Counted from the stretch's first letter, positions 8,107-16,311 are shown. The stretch: 64,000 nucleotides of DNA from Kutzneria kofuensis (GCF_014203355.1 NZ_JACHIR010000001.1:310001-374000), one strand, 5' to 3'. Made by a program: numbers and translations. The notes: generated from the letters alone by a model not told the origin.

Positions 8107-9424
8107 TAATACGACAACGACAGGTCGTGATGTTGTCTCCGGTGGTGGCTAGCTCGGGCACGGGCCTGGCTAACCAACCGCCACCGTGACCAGTGCAGGA
8201 TGTGATCGACGGTGTGGGCGGAACGGACCACGACCCGGTTCCATAACCGGCGAACCTCGTTGACCGACAACGGGATCACGGTCTGACCATCGCCAGCAAC
8301 GGAGCCCCCTTTTCAACGGTTGGCCGTGTGATCACCAGGAACGCCAACGCCGTCATCGACAGCGTGACGTGCCGGTACCACGCCTGGTAACCCCGCGCCT
8401 GGTAGTGATCCAGACCGGTCTCGTTCTTCGCCGTCTGGAAACACTCCTCGATCGCCCAGCGGCTGCCCGCGACACGAACCAGCTCCGCCAAGCTGGTATC
8501 GGCAGGCCCGAAACACACGTAGTAGGCGATGTCGGTCGGATCGCTGACCGAACGCCGAGCCAGCAGCCAGTGCCCCCAACCCCGCCGGCGCAACGGCCGG
8601 ATCTCCACCGCCGTCCAGTCCGACACCCGAGGGCCACGAACTCCGTCCCCGCAGCTGAGCCGCTGCCAATCTGCGTCCGCGACGTCCGCAATCATCCGCG
8701 CAACCCGGACCTTGGCCAAGTGCATCGACACCACCATCGCCGACTTGGGCACCGCCACCACATGCGGGACGTCCACGGTCTCCAACCACAGCCGGAACTT
8801 CGTGTCCTGCCCGTACAACTCGTCGGCGGTCACCCATCCGAACGGCACCTCCGTCGCGAGCGCACGCTCGATCATCCGGCGGGCCAGCACCTGTTTGGTC
8901 GCGAACTCCACCTCGTCATCAATGCCAGCCGCCCGGCACCGGTCACGATCATCGGTCCAGTCCTTGGGCAGATACAACTCCCGATCAATCAGCGCACGAC
9001 CGCGTGGTGAGGCATACGCCAGAAATACCCCGATCTGCGAGTTCTCGATCCGGCCGGCAGTGCCCGAGTACTGCCGTGCGACTCCTGCGGAGTGGGCACC
9101 CTTCTTCAGAAAGCCGGTCTCGTCGACGATGAGCACCCCCTGCTCACCGTCACCGATGCGTTCCACAACCGCGGCACGCACGTCGTCACGCAAGCCATCG
9201 GTGTCCCACGCGTAGAAGTTCAGCAACCGCTGCATGCCTTCCGGCCCCGCATCCCCGGCGGCCTCGGCCAGCGTCCACCCGTTCTTCCGCTCGATCTCGG
9301 CGAGCAATCCCTTGACATACCAGCGCATCCGGCGCCGCGACTCCACTCGGGGGAACCTGCCGGCGAACCGGCCCAGAAACGCCTCGAAGCTCGCCGACCA
9401 GTCCGCCACCATCTCCGCCAACAC
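8106..9424 (-). pseudogene. IS701-family transposase, C-terminus in a shifted frame
   Basis: A DDE transposase of the IS701 family beginning at the GTG at 9424 (or the ATG at 9412). The catalytic motifs are visible: VDETGFLKKG, TADELYG and EECFQTAKNETGLDHY. The frame stops at 8276 after LLAMVRP, but the family's usual C-terminal tail (VIPLSVNEVRRLW and about 45 more residues) continues in the -1 frame down to 8106. The switch point is a homopolymer pair (five G then four A on this strand's complement, 8305-8313). The extended frame takes its stop codon TAG from the CTAA target duplication. A one-base indel, a sequence error or programmed frameshifting could each explain it. Confidence 0.8.
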
Positions 9425-9477
9425 AACAAGATCAACTACCAGAGTCCGGACCTAGATTACAACCTGTCGTTGTCGTA
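8110..9477 (-). mobile_element. IS701-family insertion sequence, 1368 bp
   Basis: Both ends carry the same 15-bp terminal inverted repeat, TACGACAACGACAGG (8110-8124, and as reverse complement 9463-9477), with further similarity inward. A 4-bp target duplication CTAA flanks it (8106-8109 and 9478-9481), the size and type expected for IS701. Its target was made by the end of the IS5 element (C) plus the IS5 target duplicate (TAA), so it arrived after the IS5 element. Confidence 0.92.
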
Positions 9478-9481
9478 CTAA

Positions 9482-9566
9482 GCTCTCCGCGCGAGGGGCA
9501 GGCGGAGCCTGCCCCGGAAATGCCCCTCGTAGGCCATCGTCCAGAGGCTCCACACAAAATCGGCCC
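9482..9566. repeat. Palindromic element copy 2, right fragment
   Basis: The last 85 bp of copy 2, continuing from GCTCTCCGCGCGAGG to the outer arm CTCCACACAAAATCGGCCC (9548-9566), which pairs perfectly with GGGCCGATTTTGTGTGGAG at 7196-7214. It is separated from its left part by 2.25 kb of IS DNA. Confidence 0.88.
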
Positions 9567-9654
9567 ACCCGCCACGACTAATCTCCACCCCAACCCCCCA
9601 TCCACCATCCGAGACGCCCGGCATCCCGCCGCCTCACGTACGACAATGGTCTCC

Positions 9655-10626
9655 ATGGAGTACACGCACCTCGGCAGGACCGGCCTTTCCGTCTCCCGCC
9701 TCTGCCTGGGCACCATGAACTTCGGCTCCCAGACCGACGAGCCGACCGCCCACCACATCATGGACAACGCCCTCGACCAGGGCATCAACTTCTTCGACAC
9801 GTCCAACACCTACGGCGGCGCCGCCGGCAAGGGCCGCACCGAGGAGATCATCGGCACCTGGTTCGCCGGCAACAGCGTCCGCCGCGAGCGCACGGTCATC
9901 GCCACCAAGCTGTACGGCGCCATGGGTGACTGGCCCAACGAGGGCAAGCTTTCCGCCCTGAACATCCGCCGCGCGATCGACGCGTCGCTGCGCCGCCTGC
10001 AGACCGACTACGTGGATCTGTACCAGTTCCACCACATCGACCGCGACACGCCGTGGGAAGAACTGTGGCAGGCGTGTGAAACCCTTGTCGCCCAAGGCAA
10101 GGTGTTGTACTTCGGCTCCTCCAACTTCGCCGGCTGGCATCTCGCGGTCGCGCAGGCCGAGGCCGCGAAGCGCAACTTCCTCGGCCTGGTCAGCGAACAG
10201 TCGCACTACAACCTGCTCACCCGCGAGGTCGAGCTGGAGGTTCTGCCGGCCGCGCAGGCGCTTGGCATCGGCGTGATCCCGTGGAGCCCGCTGGCTTCGG
10301 GTCTGCTCGGCGGCTCGGTGCGCAAGCAGCGTGACGGGAAGCGCCGCTACAGCGATTTCCTGGCCAAGAGCCTGGAGAAGCACCGCGAGCAGCTCGGCGC
10401 GTACGAGGACTTCGCCGAGAAGCTCGGCCACGAACCCGGTGATCTGGCCCTGGCCTGGCTGCTGCACCAGCCGGCGGTCACCGCGCCGATCATCGGCCCG
10501 CGCACCCCGGAGCAGCTCGCCGGCGGCCTGAAGGCGTTGGACATCAAGCTTTCCGCCGACGATCTCGCCGCGCTGGACGAGATCTTCCCGGGCTACCGAC
10601 CCGCCCCCGAGCACTACGCCTGGTGA
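9655..10626 (+). CDS. Aldo/keto reductase
   Basis: A 323-residue NADPH-dependent aldo/keto reductase beginning MEYTHLGRTGLSVSRLCLGT. The catalytic tetrad residues are seen in FFDTSNTYGG (Asp, Tyr), ATKLYG (Lys) and YQFHHIDRDTPW (His). NADP contacts are likely in the WSPLASGLLGG and the late APIIGPRTPEQLAGG segments. An in-frame ATG nine bases upstream (9646) is possible; neither start has a good ribosome site. The 3' end overlaps the convergent udgX by 13 nt. The substrate is not predictable. Confidence 0.85.
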   Translation: MEYTHLGRTGLSVSRLCLGTMNFGSQTDEPTAHHIMDNALDQGINFFDTSNTYGGAAGKGRTEEIIGTWFAGNSVRRERTVIATKLYGAMGDWPNEGKLSALNIRRAIDASLRRLQTDYVDLYQFHHIDRDTPWEELWQACETLVAQGKVLYFGSSNFAGWHLAVAQAEAAKRNFLGLVSEQSHYNLLTREVELEVLPAAQALGIGVIPWSPLASGLLGGSVRKQRDGKRRYSDFLAKSLEKHREQLGAYEDFAEKLGHEPGDLALAWLLHQPAVTAPIIGPRTPEQLAGGLKALDIKLSADDLAALDEIFPGYRPAPEHYAW

Positions 10627-11231
10627 CGGGCCACGACCGCGAGGTCGGCGACCAGTCCCTGGTACGCCTCCTCACGGTCGGGCGCCCGCAACACCGCCGA
10701 CGGGTGCACGGTCGCCAACGCCGGAATCCCCGAACCGTCAGGAAGCGACACGATCTCCCCGCGCTGCCTGGTCAGCCGGAATCCCGAGCCGAGCAGCGCC
10801 GATGCCGCCGTCGCCCCCAGGCACACAACGAGTTCCGGCTTCACCCGGTCCAGCTCCGCCTGCAGCCACGGCCGGCACGCCGTCACCTCGCCCTGGCTGG
10901 GCTTCTTGTGGATCCGGCGCTTTCCCCGCTCCGGCAACGTGAACTTGAAGTGCTTGACGGCGTTGGTCAGGTAGACCTCGGCCCGATCGATGCCGGCCTC
11001 CTTGAGCGCCCGGTCCAGCAACTTCCCGGCGGGGCCGACAAACGGCTCGCCCTCGACGTCTTCCCGGTCGCCGGGCTGCTCGCCGACGAGCATCAGCCGT
11101 GCGTCGCTCGGTCCCTCGCCGAACACCGTCTGCGTGGCGTCCTTGTACAGGGCACAGCCGTGGCAGTCCGCGGCGGCCCGGCGCAACGCTGCCAGGCCGC
11201 CGCGGGCCGGCACGTAGTCAGCCGCCGTCAT
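10614..11231 (-). CDS. udgX: UdgX-type uracil-DNA glycosylase/uracil-DNA binding protein
   Basis: A 205-residue member of the uracil-DNA glycosylase superfamily. Motif A is GEQPGDREDVEGEPFVGPAG (about residues 46-65) and motif B contains HPSAVLR. Between them is the diagnostic KRRIH loop, whose His in UdgX forms a covalent bond with the abasic sugar, leaving the protein tightly linked to uracil-containing DNA. Four cysteines fit the family's iron-sulfur cluster. The ATG at 11231 overlaps the stop of the upstream doxX gene (ATGA), so the two are co-translated. Confidence 0.9.
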   Translation of the reverse strand: MTAADYVPARGGLAALRRAAADCHGCALYKDATQTVFGEGPSDARLMLVGEQPGDREDVEGEPFVGPAGKLLDRALKEAGIDRAEVYLTNAVKHFKFTLPERGKRRIHKKPSQGEVTACRPWLQAELDRVKPELVVCLGATAASALLGSGFRLTRQRGEIVSLPDGSGIPALATVHPSAVLRAPDREEAYQGLVADLAVVARHQA

Positions 11232-11608
11232 ATCGTCGCCAGCAGCCCACCGAGCACGGCGACGTTCTTCAGGAAGTGCGTGCGCTCCTCCGGGTCGCCG
11301 GATTCCCAGATCCGGTGCCCCACCAGCGTGGTCGGCACCAGGTCCGCCGCCAGCACGAACGCCGCCAACTTCGGCATCCGTCCCGCCGCGAGCAGCACGC
11401 TGCACCCGAGTTTCACGCCCGCGTCGACACGAACCAGCGTCTTCGCGTCCGTCGGCACCCACTCGGGCACCCAGTCCGGCAGCAGCTTCCGATAGCGTTC
11501 GATCATCGGCTCCGCGTGTTTGGCCAGCGGGGCCGGGTCCTTCAGCGTCTCCCATGCGCTCGTCATGAACACCGCCGACAGCATGGGCCTGGCCAGCACT
11601 TTCAGCAT
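11228..11608 (-). CDS. DoxX family membrane protein
   Basis: A 126-residue protein with about four hydrophobic segments and the DoxX-type RPMLSAVFMTSAWETLKDP N-terminus. AAGGAGA sits ahead of the ATG at 11608. DoxX-like proteins are linked to thiol and oxidative-stress balance at the membrane in actinobacteria, but the biochemical role is poorly defined. It is the first gene of a two-gene unit with udgX. Confidence 0.8.
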   Translation of the reverse strand: MLKVLARPMLSAVFMTSAWETLKDPAPLAKHAEPMIERYRKLLPDWVPEWVPTDAKTLVRVDAGVKLGCSVLLAAGRMPKLAAFVLAADLVPTTLVGHRIWESGDPEERTHFLKNVAVLGGLLATI

Positions 11609-11673
11609 CGTCGGTCTCCTTGTCGGGTCACCGGTGGGGTAACCCGCCGATGACCCGACAAACCGTCAGCCAG

Positions 11674-12006
11674 TCAGTGCAGGCCGCACTTTCGGGCGCA
11701 ATTGGCCCAGGGACGCCAGCCGCGCTGCCGCCACAGCGCCATCGCCTTCGCGTCCTGCACCTCGGGCGCCGCGCGATGCGGGTAGCCGACGCCGCCGAGG
11801 CCCCGCCAGGTCGGCAGGGTGAACTGGTAGGCGCCGTACTCGCCGTTGCCGGTGTTCAGGTCGTACCGGTTGCCGGACTCGCATCTGCGCAGCTTCAGCC
11901 AGTCGCTCGCGCTGGGATCGGCCGACGCCGGCGACGCGGCGAGCAGCAGCAGCCCGCACACCGCCGCCGACAGCACGGCCATCCTCGAACCTCGTCCTGG
12001 TGCCAT
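11674..12006 (-). CDS. Secreted Rpf-like transglycosylase domain protein
   Basis: A 110-residue secreted protein with a signal peptide (MAVLSAAVCGLLLLAASPAS, cut near ASA at about 27-29) followed directly by a resuscitation-promoting-factor domain. The conserved core RCESGNRYDLNTGNGEYGAY gives the catalytic Glu43 next to Cys42, and the ending RPWANCARKC supplies the partner cysteine. It is a minimal Rpf with no LysM or G5 domain, expected to cleave peptidoglycan outside the cell during regrowth. The 324-bp gap upstream is described separately. Confidence 0.88.
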   Translation of the reverse strand: MAPGRGSRMAVLSAAVCGLLLLAASPASADPSASDWLKLRRCESGNRYDLNTGNGEYGAYQFTLPTWRGLGGVGYPHRAAPEVQDAKAMALWRQRGWRPWANCARKCGLH

Positions 12007-12331
12007 GGGGCCGGACGTAAGCAGACGCCCGCGGCGGCCACCACCGGTGCCCGGATCCGGTCACATACCGTGATCACTCGGTCCAGCTACCGTCGCGCCG
12101 CCCGCCGGGACGGCGCGGCGAAGATCGTCTTTCGCTCCGACCGCAAATCCGGGATCCCTTGGCGCATTACCAGATCCGGCGCGCCGCTGCCCGCCGGAGC
12201 CCGCTCGCCGCGTGGGGCAACTTCACCCGAACGGCGGGGCGGCGCCCTTCGCCGGAAGAGGACCGTTCCGGACTCGAGGCCGAATCTCGCATCCGTTGCT
12301 TATATAAGCCCATGCTGATACTTTGCCTGCC
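12007..12331. other. Divergent intergenic region between rpf-like and SRPBCC genes
   Basis: A 325-bp region without a convincing gene. It must hold both divergent promoters. A perfect 12-bp AT-rich palindrome lies near the SRPBCC end (12298-12309). I looked for a c-di-AMP riboswitch on the rpf side and did not find its conserved core. Confidence 0.6.
12298..12309. promoter_or_regulatory. Perfect palindrome GCTTATATAAGC, candidate operator
   Basis: A 12-bp perfect inverted repeat in an otherwise GC-rich gap, 22 bp before the SRPBCC start, where it would overlap the core promoter. Its symmetry suits a dimeric ArsR/MarR-type repressor; no regulator gene adjoins it. Confidence 0.4.
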
Positions 12332-12958
12332 ATGTTCGACGTGAAGCAGCAGATCAATGCCGTGAGCCGCCAGGTCGGCAGCCGGACGCTGGCCGCGGGC
12401 GAGGCTCGCACCGTCACCGTCAGCCAGACGTACAAGACCGACATCGACGACCTGTGGGACGCCGTGACCAGTGCGGAGCGCATCGGCCGCTGGTTCATGC
12501 CCGTCACCGGCGAGCTCAAGCTCGGCGGGCACTACCAGCTGCAGGGCAACGCCGGCGGCACCGTCACCGCGTGCGAGCCGCCGACGGCGTTCGACGCCAC
12601 CTGGGAGATGGGCGACCAGGTCAGCTGGATCGAGCTGCGGCTCACCCCGGTCGACGGCGGCACCCGGTTCGAGCTGCACCACATCGCGATCGTCGGCGAC
12701 CACTGGGACACCTACGGACCCGGCGCGGTCGGCATCGGCTGGGACGGCGCCGTGCTGGGACTGGCGATGCACCTGGAGACCGGCGAGGGGATGTCCCCGG
12801 AGGCCGCCGCCGAGTGGATGGCCTCCGACGAGGCCAAGGAGTTCTACACCGCCAGCGGCCGGCGGTGGACGGAGGCCGACATCGCCTTCGGCACCGATCC
12901 CGCCAAGGCGAAAGAGGTCGGCGACCGGACCATCGCCTTCTACACCGGCGGCGCGTGA
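12332..12958 (+). CDS. SRPBCC/AHSA1-domain protein
   Basis: A 208-residue helix-grip (START-like) protein. SQTYKTDIDDLWDAVTSAER and GRWFMPVTGELKLGG are the usual opening of the AHSA1 family, followed by the strand GGTVTACEPPTAFDATWEMG. Such proteins bind small hydrophobic ligands and are often controlled by ArsR regulators. The ATG at 12332 is preferred over a TTG three codons upstream. A small frame overlaps its stop. Confidence 0.8.
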   Translation: MFDVKQQINAVSRQVGSRTLAAGEARTVTVSQTYKTDIDDLWDAVTSAERIGRWFMPVTGELKLGGHYQLQGNAGGTVTACEPPTAFDATWEMGDQVSWIELRLTPVDGGTRFELHHIAIVGDHWDTYGPGAVGIGWDGAVLGLAMHLETGEGMSPEAAAEWMASDEAKEFYTASGRRWTEADIAFGTDPAKAKEVGDRTIAFYTGGA

Positions 12959-13119
12959 TCGGAACGCTCCGCGACGCCGGCACGGGGATCGCGCCACCGC
13001 GCCGTCCCCGCGCCGGCGAGTGGCTCGACGCCCGGACCGACAACGCCCACACCGGCCGGTGGGACCGCCTCGCCCGCAACGCCGCCCAGACGGCGGTCCT
13101 GATCGCCGCACGATTTTAG
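12955..13119 (+). CDS. Small overlapping ORF, 54 residues, uncertain
   Basis: A GTG at 12955 overlaps the preceding stop by 4 nt (GTGA) and opens a 54-residue frame, IGTLRDAGTGIAPP to LIAARF, with almost uniformly G/C third positions as in true genes here. No family is recognised. It may be a coupled small protein or chance coding-like sequence. The 218 bp after it, up to clpP, hold nothing else I can name beyond the clpP promoter. Confidence 0.3.
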   Translation: MIGTLRDAGTGIAPPRRPRAGEWLDARTDNAHTGRWDRLARNAAQTAVLIAARF

Positions 13120-13337
13120 TGTCGAAAAACAATTCCGCCGAACGCGAACGCGTAATTGGCGCGACGCGCCGCCCGACACCGGGCGACGGACCGTTCAAGC
13201 AGGTCAGAGCGGCCATCAACGGGTGGTGTACTGCTGTGGGCGAACACGGCCGTGCCGCCGAACTCCGCCGCGATCCGCTCGGCTAGAGTAGCGAGCAGGA
13301 ATCAGGAGTCCTGGCTTTCAAGAAGAGGCGGACAGAA

Positions 13338-13940
13338 GTGGAACACCACGCCAACGCGGACCTCGTGGCGCGCGCCGCGTCCGGGATGAACCTCACCGAC
13401 TCGGTCTACGAGCGCCTGCTCCGCGACCGGATCATCGTGCTCGGCTCCGAGGTCGACGACGACGTGGCGAACCGGATCGTCGCTCAGCTGCTGCTGCTGA
13501 CCGCGGAGAACCCCGAAGAGGACATCAAGCTCTACATCAACTCCCCCGGCGGCTCCGTGACCGCGGGCTTCGCGATCTACGACACCATGCAGTTCGTGCA
13601 GCCCGACGTGCAGACCTACGCCATGGGTCTGGCCGCGTCCATGGGGCAGTTCCTGCTCTCCTCCGGCGCGCCCGGCAAGCGCTACGCGTTGCCCTACGCC
13701 CGGATCATGATGCACCAGCCGTCCGGCGGCGTCGGCGGCACCGCGTCGGACATCAAGATCCGCGCCGAGGTGTACGCGCTCTGGAAGAAGGAGCTCGCCG
13801 AGATCACCGCGCGGCAGACCGGCCAGCCCGTCGAGGCCATCATCCGCGACGGTGACCGCGACCGCTGGTTCACCGCCAAGGACGCGCTGGCCTACGGCTT
13901 CATCGACCACGTGATCGAGCGCTCCCCGGATCGCGTCTGA
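13338..13940 (+). CDS. clpP: ATP-dependent Clp protease proteolytic subunit
   Basis: A 200-residue ClpP-family serine protease. The triad is Ser101 ([11 protein letters not shown]), His126 (MMHQPSGG) and Asp171 ([11 protein letters not shown]), and the [19 protein letters not shown] strand is conserved. Actinobacteria normally have an essential clpP1-clpP2 pair next to clpX. This gene stands alone with no second clpP or chaperone beside it, so it is probably an additional ClpP (ClpP3-like) that may form mixed or regulatory rings. The start is the GTG at 13338. Confidence 0.9.
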   Translation: MEHHANADLVARAASGMNLTDSVYERLLRDRIIVLGSEVDDDVANRIVAQLLLLTAENPEEDIKLYINSPGGSVTAGFAIYDTMQFVQPDVQTYAMGLAASMGQFLLSSGAPGKRYALPYARIMMHQPSGGVGGTASDIKIRAEVYALWKKELAEITARQTGQPVEAIIRDGDRDRWFTAKDALAYGFIDHVIERSPDRV

Positions 13941-13948
13941 GCTGACCC

Positions 13949-13983
13949 GAAGGGGGCCTTCCCGCGCCGGGAAGGCCCCCTTC
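13949..13983. terminator. Strong bidirectional terminator hairpin
   Basis: GAAGGGGGCCTTCCC (13949-13963) pairs perfectly with GGGAAGGCCCCCTTC (13969-13983) across a 5-nt loop. It lies between clpP and the convergent small gene and can serve both strands. Confidence 0.85.
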
Positions 13984-13984
13984 G

Positions 13985-14377
13985 TCATATGCGTCTGCGC
14001 CACCACGGGTCACCGCGGGCCGCGAACGGGTCGTTCGAGGTGTTGGCCAGGTAGATCTCGTCCAGCGGCCGCACCAGTTCCCGCAGTTCACGGGCGGCGC
14101 GGGGCGGCAGCCGGCACAGCGCCCGCTCCAGGATCTCGCGTTGCTCGAAGGGGAACTCGCACCACTTCTCGTGGCTCACACCGGGGCCGGGCCCGCGGAC
14201 CACCTGCGCCCAGATCCGCAGCGCCACCGCCACGGTCCCGGACGACAACCGGTCTTGTTCCATCCGGCGAACCGCCCCGATCAAGCTGGCGGAACCGCGC
14301 GGCAGGCCGGGCCCAGAACGTTGATCGCCGCGGCGGACTCGCATGCCCCGCAGCTCACCGGGCCGCCTACGCGGCAT
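13985..14377 (-). CDS. Hypothetical protein
   Basis: A 130-residue (or shorter, ATG at 14344) arginine-rich protein of no recognised family. The clearest conserved-looking stretch is SHEKWCEFPFEQREILERAL followed by LDEIYLANTSNDPFAARG. Its end abuts the shared terminator. It may be transcribed alone or from the weak gap after the MpaB-like gene on the same strand (33 bp). Codon use is normal for the window, which supports it being real. Confidence 0.55.
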   Translation of the reverse strand: MPRRRPGELRGMRVRRGDQRSGPGLPRGSASLIGAVRRMEQDRLSSGTVAVALRIWAQVVRGPGPGVSHEKWCEFPFEQREILERALCRLPPRAARELRELVRPLDEIYLANTSNDPFAARGDPWWRRRI

Positions 14378-14409
14378 GGCCCTTTCGGAAGATCGTCATG
14401 CCGACGACT

Positions 14410-15294
14410 CTACCGCCGCAGCAGCGTCGGGTCGATGTCCTTCGGCGGGTCGCCGGCACCGAGGTCGGACGGGTCGTAGCCGGTGGGATAGCCGGGATAC
14501 GAACGGTTACGAGGATCCCAGGCCAGCTTGGAACGGCGCCGAGGCGGCAGCTCACGCACGACGGCCGACCGGAGCCGGACGCCGGCCTCGGACACGGCCG
14601 TCAGCCACGACGGCGCCGGCGGGAAGCCGAAGGCGTCCAGGAGCGGGCGGTCCATCAGGGAGCGCAGAGCGGGGCGGATCAGCGGCCGGGAGAAGGCCGG
14701 GTACCAGGAGCAGAACAGCTCCAGGGTGTAGCCGCCGATGGCGGCATTGGTCGACGAGTACACGAAGTTCTGCCGCTCGTAGTCCACATTGAACTGTTCG
14801 AACTCCGCGTAGCCCGAGGGAATGTCGCGGATGCCCATGCGGGCGCCGACGGCGCGGTAGAAGTGGAAGGCGGCGAGGCGTTCGTGTTCCGAGAGCCGAC
14901 GCCAGCCGAACCGGTCGAGCCAGCGGACCGGCTCGTAGACGAAGGTGGACAGCACGTACAGCATGTCCTCGTTGGAAATCCGGTACCGGCCATGGGCCCG
15001 GTTGATCGAACGCAGGGCGGCCTTGCCACGGACCGAGTCGTAGCCGTGCTCCATCATCTCGGCGATGAGCAGCGCGGTGTCGTCGTACCGGCGCTGCGGC
15101 CGCAGCTCGAACTCGCGGGTGGCGGCGAGCAGCCGGGAGATCGACGGCACGCAGTAGGTGCGGAACAGGGCGAACTCCATGGACCGCTGGTAGTCCCACG
15201 GGAACTCGAACCCGGCGGACAGGCGGTAGATCTCCTGGTGGTCACGCTCGGGATCCAGCGACAGGATGCGCCTGAGGTTGTCCCAGCGGCCCAC
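14410..15294 (-). CDS. MpaB-type oxygenase, DUF2236 family
   Basis: A 294-residue member of the DUF2236/MpaB' family. The conserved block RRYDDTALLIAEMMEHGYDS and the helix RGKAALRSINRAHGRYRISN with nearby His residues are typical; relatives such as latex-clearing protein bind haem through this region and carry out oxidative cleavage or hydroxylation. No signal peptide is seen. The GTG at 15294 lies 3 bp after the stop of the LLM oxidoreductase, so both form one operon under the divergent promoter shared with the GntR gene. The substrate is unknown. Confidence 0.82.
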   Translation of the reverse strand: MGRWDNLRRILSLDPERDHQEIYRLSAGFEFPWDYQRSMEFALFRTYCVPSISRLLAATREFELRPQRRYDDTALLIAEMMEHGYDSVRGKAALRSINRAHGRYRISNEDMLYVLSTFVYEPVRWLDRFGWRRLSEHERLAAFHFYRAVGARMGIRDIPSGYAEFEQFNVDYERQNFVYSSTNAAIGGYTLELFCSWYPAFSRPLIRPALRSLMDRPLLDAFGFPPAPSWLTAVSEAGVRLRSAVVRELPPRRRSKLAWDPRNRSYPGYPTGYDPSDLGAGDPPKDIDPTLLRR

Positions 15295-15297
15295 GGG

Positions 15298-16311
15298 TCA
15301 GCCCAGCCACTCGCGCAGGGTGCGCACGTCCCCGACCGGATCCGGCCCGACGGGCGTGACGTTCAGCATCGTCACGCCGGCTTCCCGATACGCCTCGACC
15401 CGCTCCTTGACGTGTCCGGCCGGCCCGACCAGCGAGCTGAGCTCCAGGAACTCGGCCGGCACCGCGGCGGCGGCCTCCTCCTTGCGCCCGGCCAGGTACA
15501 GGTCCTGGATGGTCCGCGCCTCGGCCTCGTAGCCGTACCGCCGCATCAGGTCGTTGTAGAAGTTGCGGTCCCGAGCGCCCATGCCGCCGACGTACAGCGC
15601 GACCGTCGGCCGGGCCAGCTCCCGCAGCGCCGTCACGTCCTCGCCGATGGCCAGCAGGCCGCCGGCGACAACGTCCAACGGCGTCGCCACTGAGCGACGG
15701 GCCCGGCCGGCTGCCAAAGCCTTGCCCCACACCGAAGACGCCTTCTCCGGCAGGAACAACGTCGGCAGCCAGCCGTCGGCGATCTCGGCGGTGAGCTCCA
15801 CGTTCTTGTCGCCGAGCGACGCCAGGTACACGGGGATCGCGTCGCGGACCGGACGGGTCAGCATCTTCAACGGCTTGCCCAGGCCGTCGGGCAGCGGCAG
15901 CTGGTAGATGCCGTCGTTGGTGATCACCTCACGACGCCAGATGCGCCGGCACAGGTCGACAACCTCGCGGGTACGCGCGAGCGGCCGGTCGTAGCGGACG
16001 CCGTGCCAGCCCTCGATCACCTGCGGCCCGGAGGCGCCGAGGCCGAGCAGCGCCCGCCCACCGGACACGGCGTCGAGGCCCGCGGCGGTCTGCGCGATCA
16101 GCGCCGGGGTACGGGTGTAGATCGGCAGGATCGCGGAGCCGATGAGCAGCCGCTCGGTCCGCGCGGCCAGGAAGCCCATCAGGGTCGGCGAGTCGAAGCC
16201 GTACGCCTCGGCCACCCACACCGCGTCCAGGCCGGCCCGCTCCAGCGCGACCACCTGCTCCATGAGCTGGACCGGGTCGCCGGCGTACTGCAGGGGCACG
16301 CTGAGCCGCAT
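15298..16311 (-). CDS. LLM-class (F420-dependent) oxidoreductase
   Basis: A 337-residue luciferase-like TIM-barrel protein starting MRLSVPLQYAGDPVQLMEQV, with LERAGLDAVWVAEAYGFDSP and LGLGASGPQVIEGWHG as family markers. Actinobacterial members with this opening usually use cofactor F420. The ATG at 16311 follows GAGGAGG. It leads an operon with the MpaB-like gene and is divergent from a GntR repressor 53 bp away, so the pair probably degrades or modifies a compound sensed by that repressor. Confidence 0.85.
   Translation of the reverse strand: MRLSVPLQYAGDPVQLMEQVVALERAGLDAVWVAEAYGFDSPTLMGFLAARTERLLIGSAILPIYTRTPALIAQTAAGLDAVSGGRALLGLGASGPQVIEGWHGVRYDRPLARTREVVDLCRRIWRREVITNDGIYQLPLPDGLGKPLKMLTRPVRDAIPVYLASLGDKNVELTAEIADGWLPTLFLPEKASSVWGKALAAGRARRSVATPLDVVAGGLLAIGEDVTALRELARPTVALYVGGMGARDRNFYNDLMRRYGYEAEARTIQDLYLAGRKEEAAAAVPAEFLELSSLVGPAGHVKERVEAYREAGVTMLNVTPVGPDPVGDVRTLREWLG

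Noticed and set aside
12060-12085. CRP-like site upstream of the rpf-like gene
   Set aside because: TGATCAC and TATGTGAC form a direct, not an inverted, arrangement; no symmetric GTGA-N6-TCAC site.
12007-12200. c-di-AMP (ydaO-type) riboswitch upstream of the rpf-like gene
   Set aside because: These RNAs often precede actinobacterial rpf genes, but the conserved core segments were not found on the minus strand here.
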